64,000 bases of DNA from Herbidospora daliensis (GTDB taxonomy: Bacteria > Actinomycetota > Actinomycetes > Streptosporangiales > Streptosporangiaceae): assembly GCF_001570585.1 (NCBI RefSeq), contig NZ_BBXF01000001.1, positions 737,691 to 801,690 on the forward strand, read 5' to 3'. The notes beneath the pieces are model-generated. The model made no database searches and was not told where the DNA came from. It was given only the letters and a program-made list of their open reading frames with translations. Position numbers and translations under genes: made by a program. This document shows, piece by piece, positions 1-8,978 of the stretch. The number at the start of each line of letters is the position of its first letter. Within the stretch, counting starts at the first letter, position 1.

Positions 1-158
1 GGGGTTCGCGGGGGGCTGGCCGCCTATGGGGGAAGTACGGGGAGTCGATTCCGCGCTGTCAGAATCGCTCCTTGGAGACGTCTTGGTAACGCCCCGGTAA
101 CCGCTCCTGAGGAGGATGGGGGCGGAATCCGGCGGAGAACGACAGGGGGAGGTTGCCC

Positions 159-1589
159 ATGGGCCAGCTCACGGCACTCGACGCGCAGTTCCTCAGCACC
201 GAGTCCGAAACGACGGTCACCCACGTCGCCGGCGTCGCCGTCCTTGACGGCAGCGTCACCCGCGACCGGCTGGTCGCGCTGCTGCGCGACCGCGTCCACC
301 TCGCACCGCCGCTGCGGATGCGCCTCGCCGACGTGCCCTTCGGGCTCGACCGGCCCTACTGGACCGAAGACGACGACTTCGACGTCGCCGACCACGTCCA
401 CGAGTCGACCCTGCGGCACGAAGACGAACTCGCCGTCCACGTCGCCCGGCTCCACGCCCGCAAGCTCGACCGGAGCCGCCCGCTCTGGGAGATGCACCTG
501 ATCCACGGCCTCGGCGAGGGCCGCGTCGCCGTCTACACGAAGGTCCACCACGCCGCCATCGACGGCGTGTCGGGCTCGGAGATCCTCGGCGCGTTCCTCG
601 ACCTGACGCCCGAGCAGCGGCAGGTCGAGCCGCCCTCCGCCGACACGCCGCGCGCCAAGGCGCCCAACCCGGCCGAGATGCTCGCCGGGGCGTTCGGCCG
701 CCTGCTGTCCCAGCCCGGCGACGCGGTGCGGTCGCTGACCCGCGCGGTCGCCGACCTCGACGCGATGCCGGTCTCCGGCGGCCTGCCCGGCGCCCACCGG
801 CTGGCCAGCGCCGCCCGCCGCCTGCTCGGCGAGAAGCCGCTGCCGCCGCTGCCCTCGCTGGCCGCGCCGCGCACCCCGTTCAACGGCCCGATCACCCGCA
901 TGCGGACCTTCGCCTACGGGTCGATCGCGCTCAGCGACGTCAAGCACGTCGGCCGCTCGTTCGGCATGAGCGTCAACGACGTCGTGATGACGGTCGTGTC
1001 GGGCGCGCTGCGGTCGTGGCTGGAGGAGCACGCCGCGCTGCCCGGCCAGCCGCTGGTGGCGGCGGTCCCGGTGGCGGTGCGCACCAACAAGGGCCACGAG
1101 ACCATCGGCAACCAGATCTCCGCGATGATCACCCCGCTGGCCACCGACGTCGCCGACCCCGAGGAGCGCCTGTCGGCGGTCAGGGGCCTGATGGCCACCG
1201 CCAAGCGCCGCTTCGCGGTGTCCCGCACGAACTGGCTCAACGACCTCTGCTCGGTGCTGCCCGCCCCGATCGCCGGCCTCGCGACCCCCCACCTGTTCCG
1301 GCTGGCCGGCAAGGTCACGCCCGGGGTGAACCTGATCGTGTCGAACGTGCCCGGCCCGCAGCTGCCGCTCTACCTGTGCGGCGCCCGGCTGCTGGCCTAC
1401 TACCCGATGTCGGTGCTCACCGACCTGACGGGCGGCCTGTCGATCACGTGCCTCTCCTACGACGGCAGCCTCGACTTCGGCGTCGTCGCGTGCCCGGCCA
1501 GAGTGCCGGACGTCTGGCGGATCATGGACCACCTGCGCGAGGCGATGGCCGAGTTGGTGAAACTGGCCGACGCGGTCGACGTGGAGTGA
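159..1589 (+). CDS. Wax ester synthase / diacylglycerol acyltransferase (WS/DGAT)
   Basis: Bacterial WS/DGAT enzymes join an acyl-CoA to a fatty alcohol or a diacylglycerol, making storage wax esters or triacylglycerol. The 476-residue product has the family's usual length. It shows the catalytic HHxxxDG motif as HHAAIDG at residues 130-136, and the typical N-terminus MGQLTALDAQFL. The conserved NDVVM and late NVPGP motifs are also present. I chose ATG 159 because a GGGGGAGG ribosome site ends 6 nt before it; an in-frame TTG at 153 is too close to that site. It converges on the LacI gene with only 13 bp between stops and is otherwise alone. Most such actinomycetes carry several paralogues, so whether TAG or wax ester is the main product cannot be told from sequence. 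Confidence 0.93.
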   Translation: MGQLTALDAQFLSTESETTVTHVAGVAVLDGSVTRDRLVALLRDRVHLAPPLRMRLADVPFGLDRPYWTEDDDFDVADHVHESTLRHEDELAVHVARLHARKLDRSRPLWEMHLIHGLGEGRVAVYTKVHHAAIDGVSGSEILGAFLDLTPEQRQVEPPSADTPRAKAPNPAEMLAGAFGRLLSQPGDAVRSLTRAVADLDAMPVSGGLPGAHRLASAARRLLGEKPLPPLPSLAAPRTPFNGPITRMRTFAYGSIALSDVKHVGRSFGMSVNDVVMTVVSGALRSWLEEHAALPGQPLVAAVPVAVRTNKGHETIGNQISAMITPLATDVADPEERLSAVRGLMATAKRRFAVSRTNWLNDLCSVLPAPIAGLATPHLFRLAGKVTPGVNLIVSNVPGPQLPLYLCGARLLAYYPMSVLTDLTGGLSITCLSYDGSLDFGVVACPARVPDVWRIMDHLREAMAELVKLADAVDVE

Positions 1590-1602
1590 CCGCAGGGTGA
1601 CC

Positions 1603-2601
1603 TCAGGCCGACTCGCGGACCACCAGGCGGGTCGGCACGGTCACCGACTCGATCTGATCGGCGCCGTCGATCAGGTCGAGCAGGATCCTGACCGTCTCCT
1701 CGGCGATCTCGGTCAGCGGCTGCCTGACGGTGGTCAGCGGCGGGTGGGTCGACATGGCGACGTCGGAGTCGTCGAAGCCGCCGACCGCCACGTCGTCGGG
1801 CACCCTGCGGCCGGCCGCGCGCAGCGTCGCCAGGGCGCCGGACGCCATCACGTCGGAGGCGCAGAAGACGGCGTCGAGGTCGGGGGAGCGCTCCAGGAGG
1901 CGGGCCATCGCGACCTCGCCCGAGCGGCGGGTCCAGTCGCCGTGTTCGATCAGCTTCTTGGCGGCGCGGCGGCCCAGGACGTCGGTGAAGCCTTCGAGGC
2001 GCTGGATACCGCCGGGGGTGTCCATCGGGCCGGTGATGATGGCGATCTTGCGGCGGCCCTGGTCGGCCAGGTACTTGGTCATCTGGCGGGCGCCGCCGCG
2101 TTCGTCGCAGGCGGCGTAGGGGATGACGTTCTCCATGCCGATCACCGCGCCGCACGACACGGCCGGGATGTGCAGGCCGCCGAGCGCCTCGACCAGCGGG
2201 TCTCCGGCGTGGGTCGACTGGAGCAGCACGCCGTCGGCGTGGCCGCCCTTGACGTAGCGCAGCACCCGGTCGCGGTCGCCCGCGTCGCCCGCGATCATCA
2301 TCACCAGGGACAGGTCGCGCTCCCCCAGGCGGCGGATCGCGGTGCGGATGGTGGTGCTGTAGTTGGGGTCTTCGAAGAGCTTCTCGTTGGGCTCCGAAAG
2401 GACCATGACCACCGAACCGGCGCGCTGGGTGACCAGACTGCGCGCGTTGCGGTTCACCACGTAGCCCGTCTCGGCGATGGCCCGCTCGATGGCCAGCCGG
2501 GCGGCGGTGCTGACGTAGCGGTCGCCGTTGAGCACCCGGGAGACGGTCCCGCGCGAGACGCCCGCCGCCGCCGCGACGTCGTGGATGGTGGGCCGTTTCA
2601 C
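1603..2601 (-). CDS. LacI-family transcriptional regulator of the galactan cluster
   Basis: A 332-residue LacI/GalR repressor. The N-terminal helix-turn-helix reads TIHDVAAAAGVSRGTVSRVL (residues 5-24) with the LacI hinge behind it, followed by a periplasmic-binding-protein-like sugar-sensing domain ending in the usual VPDDVAVGGFDD and PPLTTVRQP motifs. The start is GTG 2601, with GGGGAG about 9 nt upstream. It is the last gene in the run binding protein - permease - permease - regulator, 14 nt after the last permease, so it is probably co-transcribed with the importer. It likely represses the locus by binding the two CTGTG-N6-CACAG palindromes in the divergent promoter (5759-5774 and 5850-5865). 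The inducer is probably galactose, galactobiose or a galacto-oligosaccharide, inferred from the neighbouring hydrolases. Confidence 0.93.
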   Translation of the reverse strand: MKRPTIHDVAAAAGVSRGTVSRVLNGDRYVSTAARLAIERAIAETGYVVNRNARSLVTQRAGSVVMVLSEPNEKLFEDPNYSTTIRTAIRRLGERDLSLVMMIAGDAGDRDRVLRYVKGGHADGVLLQSTHAGDPLVEALGGLHIPAVSCGAVIGMENVIPYAACDERGGARQMTKYLADQGRRKIAIITGPMDTPGGIQRLEGFTDVLGRRAAKKLIEHGDWTRRSGEVAMARLLERSPDLDAVFCASDVMASGALATLRAAGRRVPDDVAVGGFDDSDVAMSTHPPLTTVRQPLTEIAEETVRILLDLIDGADQIESVTVPTRLVVRESA

Positions 2602-2615
2602 CCCGTCATTCTCCC

Positions 2616-3440
2616 CTAGCCCTTGACGGCTCCGCTCGACAGGTCGGTGCGCCAGTAGCGCTGCATCGTGAGGAACAGGGCGATCAGCGGGATGATCGAC
2701 AACAACGCGCCGGTGATGATCAGGTTGTAGAGCGAGGGCTGGTTGGCCCCGGCCGCCAGCAGCGTGTAGAGGCCGACGGTCAGCGGGAACTTGCCGTCGT
2801 CGCCGAGCATGATGAACGGCAGCAGGAAGTTGTTCCAGATGGCGACGAACTGGAACAGGAAGATCGTCACCATGCCGGGCACCATCAGCGGCAGGCCGAC
2901 CGTCCGGAGCAGCCGCCACTCGCCGCCGCCGTCGATGCGGCCCGCTTCGAGCAGGGAGTCGGGCACGGCCGCGCCGGCGTAGATGCGGGCGAGGTAGATG
3001 CCGTACGGATGCAGGATCTGCGGCAGCAGCACGGCCCAGTAGGTGTCGGCGAGCCCGACCTTGGCGAACAGCAGATATTGCGGCACGGCCAGCACCACCG
3101 ACGGCACCAGCACCCCGCCGATCAGCACGTTGAAGATCAGGTTCCGGCCCCGGAACCGGTACTTGGCCAGCGCGAACCCGGCCACGGCCGACACGGCGGT
3201 CGACAGCAGCGCCCCGCCGCCCGCGTAGAACGCGGTGTTGGCCATCCACCTCCAGAAGACCCCGTCCCTGTACGCGCTCAGCTCCCCCAGGTTGCCCAGC
3301 AGCCCCGACCCGGGGGCGAAGGTGCCGAGGGTGAACAGCTCGGCGGGCGACTTGGACGCCGCCACCAGCACCCAGCTCACCGGCAGCAGGCAGTAGAGCG
3401 CCCCGAGCAGCAGCACCCCGGTGGGCACGAGCCGGGTCAT
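2616..3440 (-). CDS. Carbohydrate ABC transporter permease, MalG/GanQ type
   Basis: Inner-membrane permease of 274 residues, the usual size for the MalG-like half of a sugar importer. It begins with a membrane helix (MTRLVPTGVLLLGALYCLLP). The EAA loop that contacts the ATPase reads EAGRIDGGGEWRLLRTVGLP. Its start ATG overlaps the stop of the upstream permease by 4 bp (ATGA, 3437-3440), so the two halves are translationally coupled. No ATPase gene is present in the cluster. As in many actinomycetes, a shared MsiK-type ATPase encoded elsewhere probably energises it. Substrate assignment (galacto-oligosaccharides from galactan) rests on the adjacent GH42 and GH53 genes. Confidence 0.93.
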   Translation of the reverse strand: MTRLVPTGVLLLGALYCLLPVSWVLVAASKSPAELFTLGTFAPGSGLLGNLGELSAYRDGVFWRWMANTAFYAGGGALLSTAVSAVAGFALAKYRFRGRNLIFNVLIGGVLVPSVVLAVPQYLLFAKVGLADTYWAVLLPQILHPYGIYLARIYAGAAVPDSLLEAGRIDGGGEWRLLRTVGLPLMVPGMVTIFLFQFVAIWNNFLLPFIMLGDDGKFPLTVGLYTLLAAGANQPSLYNLIITGALLSIIPLIALFLTMQRYWRTDLSSGAVKG

Positions 3441-4432
3441 CGGACCTCCCCGAACGCGCGTCCGCGCACCACACGCAGGAACCCGAACGACACCACGAGC
3501 GAGACCGCCGCGATGACCAGCGACGTCGCCGCCGCCGAGTAGAGGTCGCCGGTCACGAAGGCGTCCCGGTAGACCTTCATGAGCGGCGACCAGGTCGAGC
3601 TGATCGTGTTGCTGAACGGCCGGAGCGTGGTCGGCTCGGTGAAGACCTGGACGGTGGCGATCAGCGAGAACACCGTGGTCAGCACGATCGCCGGCACCAG
3701 CAGCGGGATCTTGACCCGCAGCGCGATGGCGAGCTCGGATGCCCCGTCGATGCGGGCCGCCTCGTAGTAGCTGCGCGGGATGGCCTTCAGGTTCGTGTAG
3801 AGCACGAGCATGTTGAAGCCGGTCCCGCCCCAGACGGCGACGTTGGCCATCGAGTAGGTGACGGCCGTCGCGCCCAGGAAGTCGACCCCGCCGATCGGGG
3901 TGAGGCTCGGCAGGTAGAGGAAGCCCCACAGGAGCGAGGCGACCACCCCGGGCACGGCGTACGGCAGGAAGATCGCGATCCGGCTGAACCGGGCCAGCCG
4001 GGCGTGCGCCGAGTCGAGCAGCAGCGCGAACAGCAGCGCCAGCCCGAGCATCACGACCAGCACGAGCGCGCCGTAGCCGACCACCCGCAACCAGCCCGCC
4101 CACAGTTCGCCGTCGGCGACGGCGGCCGTCAGGTTGTCGGCCCCCGCCCAGACCTCCTGCCGTGAGCCCTTCCCGAGCCCGAGCCCGGAGACCTTCGTCC
4201 GGCGCAGGCTGAGGTAGACGGTGTAGCCGATGGGCAGCGCGAAGAACAGCAGGAACAGCACGATCGCGGGCGTCAGGAAGAGCAGGGGCGCGAAGCCCCG
4301 GCCGCCACTGGGCCGCGCCGCCGCACGTCGACGACGACCCCTGCCCGCGACTCTGCGAAGGTGATCGCCGCGCCCGGCCGCCGCGCTCCCGGAAGCTCCT
4401 GGCGCGACGTCGCCGCTGTCGTGGATGGACAT
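3437..4432 (-). CDS. Carbohydrate ABC transporter permease, MalF/GanP type
   Basis: A 331-residue permease, the MalF-like partner of the previous gene. A hydrophilic, arginine-rich N-terminus of about 45 residues precedes the first of six predicted membrane helices (FAPLLFLTPAIVLFLLFFAL). The EAA loop reads EAARIDGASELAIALRVKIP. The start codon follows directly on the stop of the binding-protein gene (TAGATG), with no spacer. The ribosome site must therefore lie inside the binding-protein coding sequence, which suggests coupled translation at lower level than the binding protein. It forms the importer channel with the MalG-like permease. Confidence 0.93.
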   Translation of the reverse strand: MSIHDSGDVAPGASGSAAAGRGDHLRRVAGRGRRRRAAARPSGGRGFAPLLFLTPAIVLFLLFFALPIGYTVYLSLRRTKVSGLGLGKGSRQEVWAGADNLTAAVADGELWAGWLRVVGYGALVLVVMLGLALLFALLLDSAHARLARFSRIAIFLPYAVPGVVASLLWGFLYLPSLTPIGGVDFLGATAVTYSMANVAVWGGTGFNMLVLYTNLKAIPRSYYEAARIDGASELAIALRVKIPLLVPAIVLTTVFSLIATVQVFTEPTTLRPFSNTISSTWSPLMKVYRDAFVTGDLYSAAATSLVIAAVSLVVSFGFLRVVRGRAFGEVR

Positions 4433-5740
4433 CTAGCCCGCCAGGGTGAAGCCGGACTTCCGCATGTCCGCCACCGTCGCGTCCTGCATGGTCTTGACGG
4501 CGGTGGCGAACGGCGCCTTGTCCTTGAGCGCCTTGTCGAAGCCGTCCTTGTAGGCGTTGTAGGTCACGCCCACGTTGGGGCCGAAGGTGAAGCCGCGGGC
4601 GGTGGTGCCGATGGTCGCGGCCTGCTGCCAGAAGTCGGGCTGGCTCTCGGCGAAGTAGGCCGGGGGGTCGCCCAGCGACGTCTGGCCCTTGGCGGCCGCC
4701 GGGTAGATGAACGCCTCCTTGACCAGCAGGTCGAGGGCGGCCTGGTCGGTGTTGAGCCAGGTCGCGAACTTCAGCGCGGCGGCGCGGTTCTTCGACCCGG
4801 CGGAGATCGCGGTGGACGAACCGCCCCAGAAGCCGCTGACGTTCTCCCCCGCCGTCCACTGCGGCAGCGGGGCCACGGCCCACTTGCCCTTGCCGTCGGG
4901 GGCGTTGCTCTCCAGGACGCCGGGGCCCCAGACCGCCGACGGCCAGCTGAGCTGGGTGCCGTCGTTGAGGGCCTTGTTCCACTCGGGGGTGAAGTAGGGC
5001 TGGTCGTCGATGACGCCCTCGGCGACCAGGCCGCCCCAGAACTCGGCGACCTTGGTCGTCGCGGCGTCGTCGATGCCGACCTTCCAGGCGTCGCCGGAGA
5101 TCGACCACCACTGCGCGCCCGCCTGCTGGGCGAGGCCCGCGAACCAGCCGGGGTCCTTGCTGGAGAAGCTGCCCAGGTAGACCTTCGGGTCGGCCTCGTG
5201 GACGGTGCGGGCGGCCTCGGCGTAGTCGGCCCAGGTCTTCGGGACCTCGACGCCGTACTTCTCGAAGAGGTCCTTGCGGTAGTAGAGCATCATCGGGCCG
5301 CTGTCCTGCGGGATGGCGTACACGCCGTCGGTGCCGAGCGTGACCAGGCCCCACAGGCCCTCGGCGTATTCGCCCTTGAGCGCGGCGGCGTCGGCGGCCA
5401 GGTCGGCGACCGCGTCGGCGGCGACGAACGAGGGCAGGTGCTGGTATTCGGCCTGGACCAGGTCGGGCGCGTTGCCGGCCTTGGCGGCGGTGAGGAACTT
5501 GGCGGCCGCGTCGTCGCCGCCGGCCTGTTTGCTGACGGTGACCGTGATGTCGGGGTTGGCGGCGTTCCAGACTTGGGCGATCTTGTCCATGTTCGGGGCC
5601 CAGGTCCAGTACGTCAGCGTGACCGGGCCGGCGGGGGCGGCCGCTTCGGGTTCCGGGGCGGGGGTACCGCCGCCGCCGCTGCACCCGGCGGCGAGGGTGA
5701 CGGCGAGCAGAGCGGCGAGGGCCAGTCGGGTCGTAGGCAT
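4433..5740 (-). CDS. Extracellular sugar-binding lipoprotein of the ABC importer
   Basis: Solute-binding protein of 435 residues (extracellular binding protein family 1). A short signal sequence ends in the lipobox LAAGC (residues about 16-20), so the mature protein is a lipoprotein anchored outside the membrane. A Gly/Pro/Ala-rich tether follows, then a maltose-binding-protein-like fold. It captures the oligosaccharide and delivers it to the two permeases encoded downstream. As the first gene of the leftward operon it sits 18 nt from the operator at 5759-5774, so it should be the most strongly regulated member. The likely ligand is a beta-1,4-galacto-oligosaccharide, inferred from context. 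Confidence 0.93.
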   Translation of the reverse strand: MPTTRLALAALLAVTLAAGCSGGGGTPAPEPEAAAPAGPVTLTYWTWAPNMDKIAQVWNAANPDITVTVSKQAGGDDAAAKFLTAAKAGNAPDLVQAEYQHLPSFVAADAVADLAADAAALKGEYAEGLWGLVTLGTDGVYAIPQDSGPMMLYYRKDLFEKYGVEVPKTWADYAEAARTVHEADPKVYLGSFSSKDPGWFAGLAQQAGAQWWSISGDAWKVGIDDAATTKVAEFWGGLVAEGVIDDQPYFTPEWNKALNDGTQLSWPSAVWGPGVLESNAPDGKGKWAVAPLPQWTAGENVSGFWGGSSTAISAGSKNRAAALKFATWLNTDQAALDLLVKEAFIYPAAAKGQTSLGDPPAYFAESQPDFWQQAATIGTTARGFTFGPNVGVTYNAYKDGFDKALKDKAPFATAVKTMQDATVADMRKSGFTLAG

Positions 5741-5758
5741 CCGAACCTCCGGGAGTCT

Positions 5759-5774
5759 CTGTGAACGTTCACAG
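5759..5774. promoter_or_regulatory. LacI-type operator O1 (importer side)
   Basis: A perfect 16-bp palindrome, CTGTGAACGTTCACAG, lies 18 bp upstream of the start of the binding-protein gene. It has the central CG and the length expected for LacI-family operators. A second near-identical copy lies 75 bp further on, before the GH42 gene. The regulator is probably the LacI protein at 1603-2601. Confidence 0.85.
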
Positions 5775-5849
5775 AGTGAAATCTGAGGGTTCTGCTGTCA
5801 ATGCCCCGTTACATGCTCGTTAACTGGACGGCTCTCCCGTCGTGAATTA

Positions 5850-5865
5850 CTGTGCACGTTCACAG
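5850..5865. promoter_or_regulatory. LacI-type operator O2 (hydrolase side)
   Basis: CTGTGCACGTTCACAG differs from the perfect palindrome at 5759-5774 by one base. It ends 19 nt before the GTG start I assign to the GH42 gene, so a bound repressor would block that transcript. The 91-bp distance between the outer repeat of the pair would also allow looping between the two divergent promoters. Confidence 0.82.
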
Positions 5866-5884
5866 AACCAACAGTGGGGGGCCC

Positions 5885-7855
5885 GTGGCAGGCATCGCGT
5901 TCGGCGGCGACTACAACCCGGAACAGTGGCCGCGCGAGGTGCAGGAGGAGGACGTCCGGCTGATGCGGGAGGCCGGGGTGACCATGGTCAGCCTGGGCAT
6001 CTTCGCCTGGGCGCTGCTCGAACCGGCCGAGGGCCGCTACGAGTTCGGCTGGCTCGACGAGATCGTCGAGCGCCTCCACGCCAACGGCATCACGATCGGC
6101 ATGGGCACCCCGACCGCCGCCCCGCCCCCCTGGTTCACCCGCCGCCACCCCGACTCGCTCCCGGTGACCCGGGAGGGCCGCCGCGTCGGCGCCGGCGCCC
6201 GCGAGCACGCCTGCTCCAGCCACCCCGCCTTCCGCCGCGCCACCACCGAACTGGTCTCCCGGCTGGCCGAACGCTACGGCGACCACCCGGCGGTGGTGAT
6301 GTGGCACGTCCACAACGAATACGGCGCTCCCCTCGGCGAGTGCTACTGCGACGCGAGCGTGGCCGCCTGGCGCGAATGGCTCCAGGTCCGGTACGCCACC
6401 CTCGACGCCCTCAACGACGCCTGGGGCACCACGTTCTGGGGCCAGCGTTACGGCGACTGGGCCGAGATCGACGCCCCCCGCTGGAGCCACACCGTCGTCA
6501 ACCCGGCCCAGCGCCTCGACTACGCCCGCTTCGCCAACGACGAGCACCGGGGCCACTTCCTGCTCCAGAAGGAGCTGCTGGCCGGGAAGCCGGTGACCAC
6601 CAACTTCGCCGGGACGGTCAACTGCAAGTCCATGAACCTGTGGACGTGGGCCGCCGACGTCGACGTCGTCGCCAACGACCACTACCTCGACGCCGAACGC
6701 CCCGACAACCACATCCACCTGGCCATGTCGGCCGACCTCAGCCGCTCGCTGGCCGGCGGCGGCCCGTGGATGCTGATGGAGCACTCCACCGGCGCGGTCA
6801 GCTGGCAGCGGCGCGGCATCGCCAAACGCCCCGGCGAGATGCGCCGCAACAGCCTGGCCCACGTGGCCCGCGGCTCCGACTCGGTGTTGTTTTTCCAGTG
6901 GCGGGCCTCCCGGTTCGGGGCCGAGAAGTTCCACTCGGCGATGGTGCCCCACGCGGGCACCGACTCGGCGATCTGGCGCGACGTGGTGCGCCTCGGCGCG
7001 GAGGTCGGCCGGCTGGCCGAGGTGGCGGGCGCCCGGGTGACGGCCGAGGTCGCGATCGTGTGGGACTGGGAGTCCTACTGGGCGCTGGAGCTGGAGTGGC
7101 GGCCGTCGTCCGAGCTGCGGTTCCTGGAGCGGGTGGAGGCGTACTACGAGGCGTTGTGGCGCGAGCACGTGACCGTCGACTTCGTGCACCCCTCGGCCGA
7201 CCTCTCGCGCTACCGGCTGGTGGTGGCGCCCAGCTCCTACCTGCTGACCGAGGGCGCGGCCAAGAACCTCCAGCGGTACGTCGAGGACGGCGGCACGCTC
7301 CTGGTGTCGTACTTCTCGGGCATCGTCGACGAGCACGACGCCGTGCACCCCGGCGCCTATCCGGGGGTGCTGCGCGAGGTGCTCGGGCTGAGCGTGGAGG
7401 AGTTCCACCCCCTCCGCGAGGACGAGACCGCCGCCCTCACCCCGCTGAACTTTTCACCCGGCTCGTCGGGTGCCGAGAGCGCCGGCCGGAGCTGGTCGGA
7501 GCGGGTGCGGCCGGCCGGGGCGCGGGTCGTGCGGAGCTTCGTCACCGGGCCCGACGCCGGGCACCCGGCGGTGACCAGGCACCGCCTCGGCGCCGGAATC
7601 GCCTGGTACGTCGCCACCGCCCCCGGCGACCTGCGGGAGCTGCTGGCCGGGATCGCCGGTGACGCCGGGGTCGCCCGGCCGTCCGGGCTGCCCGACACGC
7701 TGGAGATGGTCCATCGTGGCCCCTACGTCTTCCTCATCAACCACGCCGGGGACTCCGTGCACGTCCCGGACGTCGCCGGTGAGGAGCTGATCTCGGGCGC
7801 CCCCTTCATCGGGGAGGTGCCCGCCGGTGGGGTGTGCGTCGTGCGCACCCCCTGA
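5885..7855 (+). CDS. GH42 beta-galactosidase
   Basis: Cytoplasmic beta-galactosidase of 656 residues. The GH42 signature near the start is GGDYNPEQWP. The acid/base glutamate is E145 in HNEYG, and the nucleophile is E299 in LMEHSTG. A cysteine cluster (HACSSHP, then ECYCD) matches the zinc site of this family. No signal peptide is seen, so it works on imported oligosaccharides. An earlier in-frame GTG at 5852 lies inside operator O2, so I prefer GTG 5885. It is followed 19 nt later by the secreted GH53 galactanase. That pairing is the hallmark of galactan operons (ganA/ganB of Bacillus), so the natural substrate is probably beta-1,4-galactobiose rather than lactose. Confidence 0.92.
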   Translation: MAGIAFGGDYNPEQWPREVQEEDVRLMREAGVTMVSLGIFAWALLEPAEGRYEFGWLDEIVERLHANGITIGMGTPTAAPPPWFTRRHPDSLPVTREGRRVGAGAREHACSSHPAFRRATTELVSRLAERYGDHPAVVMWHVHNEYGAPLGECYCDASVAAWREWLQVRYATLDALNDAWGTTFWGQRYGDWAEIDAPRWSHTVVNPAQRLDYARFANDEHRGHFLLQKELLAGKPVTTNFAGTVNCKSMNLWTWAADVDVVANDHYLDAERPDNHIHLAMSADLSRSLAGGGPWMLMEHSTGAVSWQRRGIAKRPGEMRRNSLAHVARGSDSVLFFQWRASRFGAEKFHSAMVPHAGTDSAIWRDVVRLGAEVGRLAEVAGARVTAEVAIVWDWESYWALELEWRPSSELRFLERVEAYYEALWREHVTVDFVHPSADLSRYRLVVAPSSYLLTEGAAKNLQRYVEDGGTLLVSYFSGIVDEHDAVHPGAYPGVLREVLGLSVEEFHPLREDETAALTPLNFSPGSSGAESAGRSWSERVRPAGARVVRSFVTGPDAGHPAVTRHRLGAGIAWYVATAPGDLRELLAGIAGDAGVARPSGLPDTLEMVHRGPYVFLINHAGDSVHVPDVAGEELISGAPFIGEVPAGGVCVVRTP

Positions 7856-7874
7856 CACCCACCGGAGGACCCAG

Positions 7875-8978
7875 GTGAAACGCACGCTCGTGGCCGTCGC
7901 GGCCACGCTCACCCTGCTCGTGTTACCCGCCCCGGCGCAGGCCCAGCCGCCCGCGCCGGTCCGGGGGGCCGACGTCTCCAGCCTCGCCAAGTCCGAGGCG
8001 TACGGCGGCGTCTACCGCGACGCGTACGGCCGGCGCGGCGACGCGCTGCGCATCATGCGCGACGCCGGGGTGAACCACATCAGGCTGAAGGTCTGGGTGA
8101 ACCCCGCCGACGGTTACAACGACAAGGCCCACGTCGTGGCGGTCGCCAGGAGGGCCAAGGCGCTCGGCATGAAGCTGCTGGTCGACTTCCACTACTCCGA
8201 CTCGTGGGCCGACCCCGGCAAGCAGAACAAGCCCGCCGCCTGGGCCGCGCTCCCCTACGACCAGCTCAAGCAGGCCGTCTACGACCACACCTTCGACGTG
8301 CTCGACACCCTGCGGCGGCAGGGGGCGACGGCCGACCTCGTCCAGATCGGCAACGAGCTCAACGGCGGCCTGCTCTGGCCCGACGGCCAGTGGGACGCCT
8401 GGCCCGGCATGGCCGGCCTGCTCAACGCCGGGTACGACGCCGTCAAGGCCGTCTCCCGGCACACCAAGGTCGTCATCCACCTCGCCAACGGCGGAGACAA
8501 CGGCCTCTACCGCTGGTGGTTCGACAACGCCGCCACCCACGGCATCCGCTACGACGTGATCGGGTTGTCCTACTACCCGTACTGGCACGGCACCCTGGCG
8601 GCCTTCCAGGCCAACCTCAACGACGTCGCCGCCCGCTACGGCAAGCCCGTGGTCGTCGCCGAGACCGGCTACCCGTTCACCACCGCCGACAAGGACGGCT
8701 GGGCGAACCTGGTCTACGCGGCCGAGCCCTACCCCGGCTACCCGGCGACCCCGCAGGGCCAGGCCGCCTTCGTGGCGAAGATGTACGAGATCGTCAGGGC
8801 CGTGCCGAACGGCCTGGGGCTGGGCCTGTTCTACTGGGAGGCGACCTGGACCGGCGTGCCCGGCAACGGCTGGGACCCGGCCGACCCGAGCTCCGGCAAC
8901 GCCTGGGAGAACCAGGCCCTGTTCGACTACAGCGACCGCGCCCTCACGGGCCTGCGCACGCTGGGCGCCGGCCGCTGA
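7875..8978 (+). CDS. Secreted GH53 arabinogalactan endo-beta-1,4-galactanase
   Basis: A 367-residue secreted enzyme that cuts the beta-1,4-galactan side chains of pectin. A signal peptide (VKRTLVAVAATLTLLVLPAPAQA) is followed by the GH53 barrel, which opens RGADVSSL. E161 in GNELNGG is the acid/base and E263 in AETGYP the nucleophile. GTG 7875 is chosen because GGAGG lies 6 nt upstream. There is no attached carbohydrate-binding module, unlike the cellulases in this window. It is second in an operon with GH42, so the pathway is outside cleavage by GH53, uptake by the ABC importer, and inside hydrolysis by GH42. Its last 52 bp overlap the convergent DUF998 gene. Confidence 0.93.
   Translation: MKRTLVAVAATLTLLVLPAPAQAQPPAPVRGADVSSLAKSEAYGGVYRDAYGRRGDALRIMRDAGVNHIRLKVWVNPADGYNDKAHVVAVARRAKALGMKLLVDFHYSDSWADPGKQNKPAAWAALPYDQLKQAVYDHTFDVLDTLRRQGATADLVQIGNELNGGLLWPDGQWDAWPGMAGLLNAGYDAVKAVSRHTKVVIHLANGGDNGLYRWWFDNAATHGIRYDVIGLSYYPYWHGTLAAFQANLNDVAARYGKPVVVAETGYPFTTADKDGWANLVYAAEPYPGYPATPQGQAAFVAKMYEIVRAVPNGLGLGLFYWEATWTGVPGNGWDPADPSSGNAWENQALFDYSDRALTGLRTLGAGR

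Noticed and set aside
1-152. Possible gene or RNA at the left edge
   Set aside because: No open frame with a start signal, and no tRNA- or riboswitch-like fold was recognised; it is probably the promoter region of the WS/DGAT gene.
1883-1896. GGGGAGCGCTCCAG, resembling the CebR palindrome
   Set aside because: Only 11 of 14 positions match, and it lies in the middle of the LacI coding sequence, not in a promoter.
4361-5764. Long open frame on the plus strand across the binding-protein gene (also similar ones opposite GH48, SNF2 and others)
   Set aside because: These are GC-rich shadow frames rich in Arg/Gly/Ala/Val with no family motifs. The opposite strand encodes a recognisable protein in each case.
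5852-5884. Upstream GTG start for the GH42 gene
   Set aside because: It would place the start codon inside operator O2, and the extra residues are not part of the GH42 fold.
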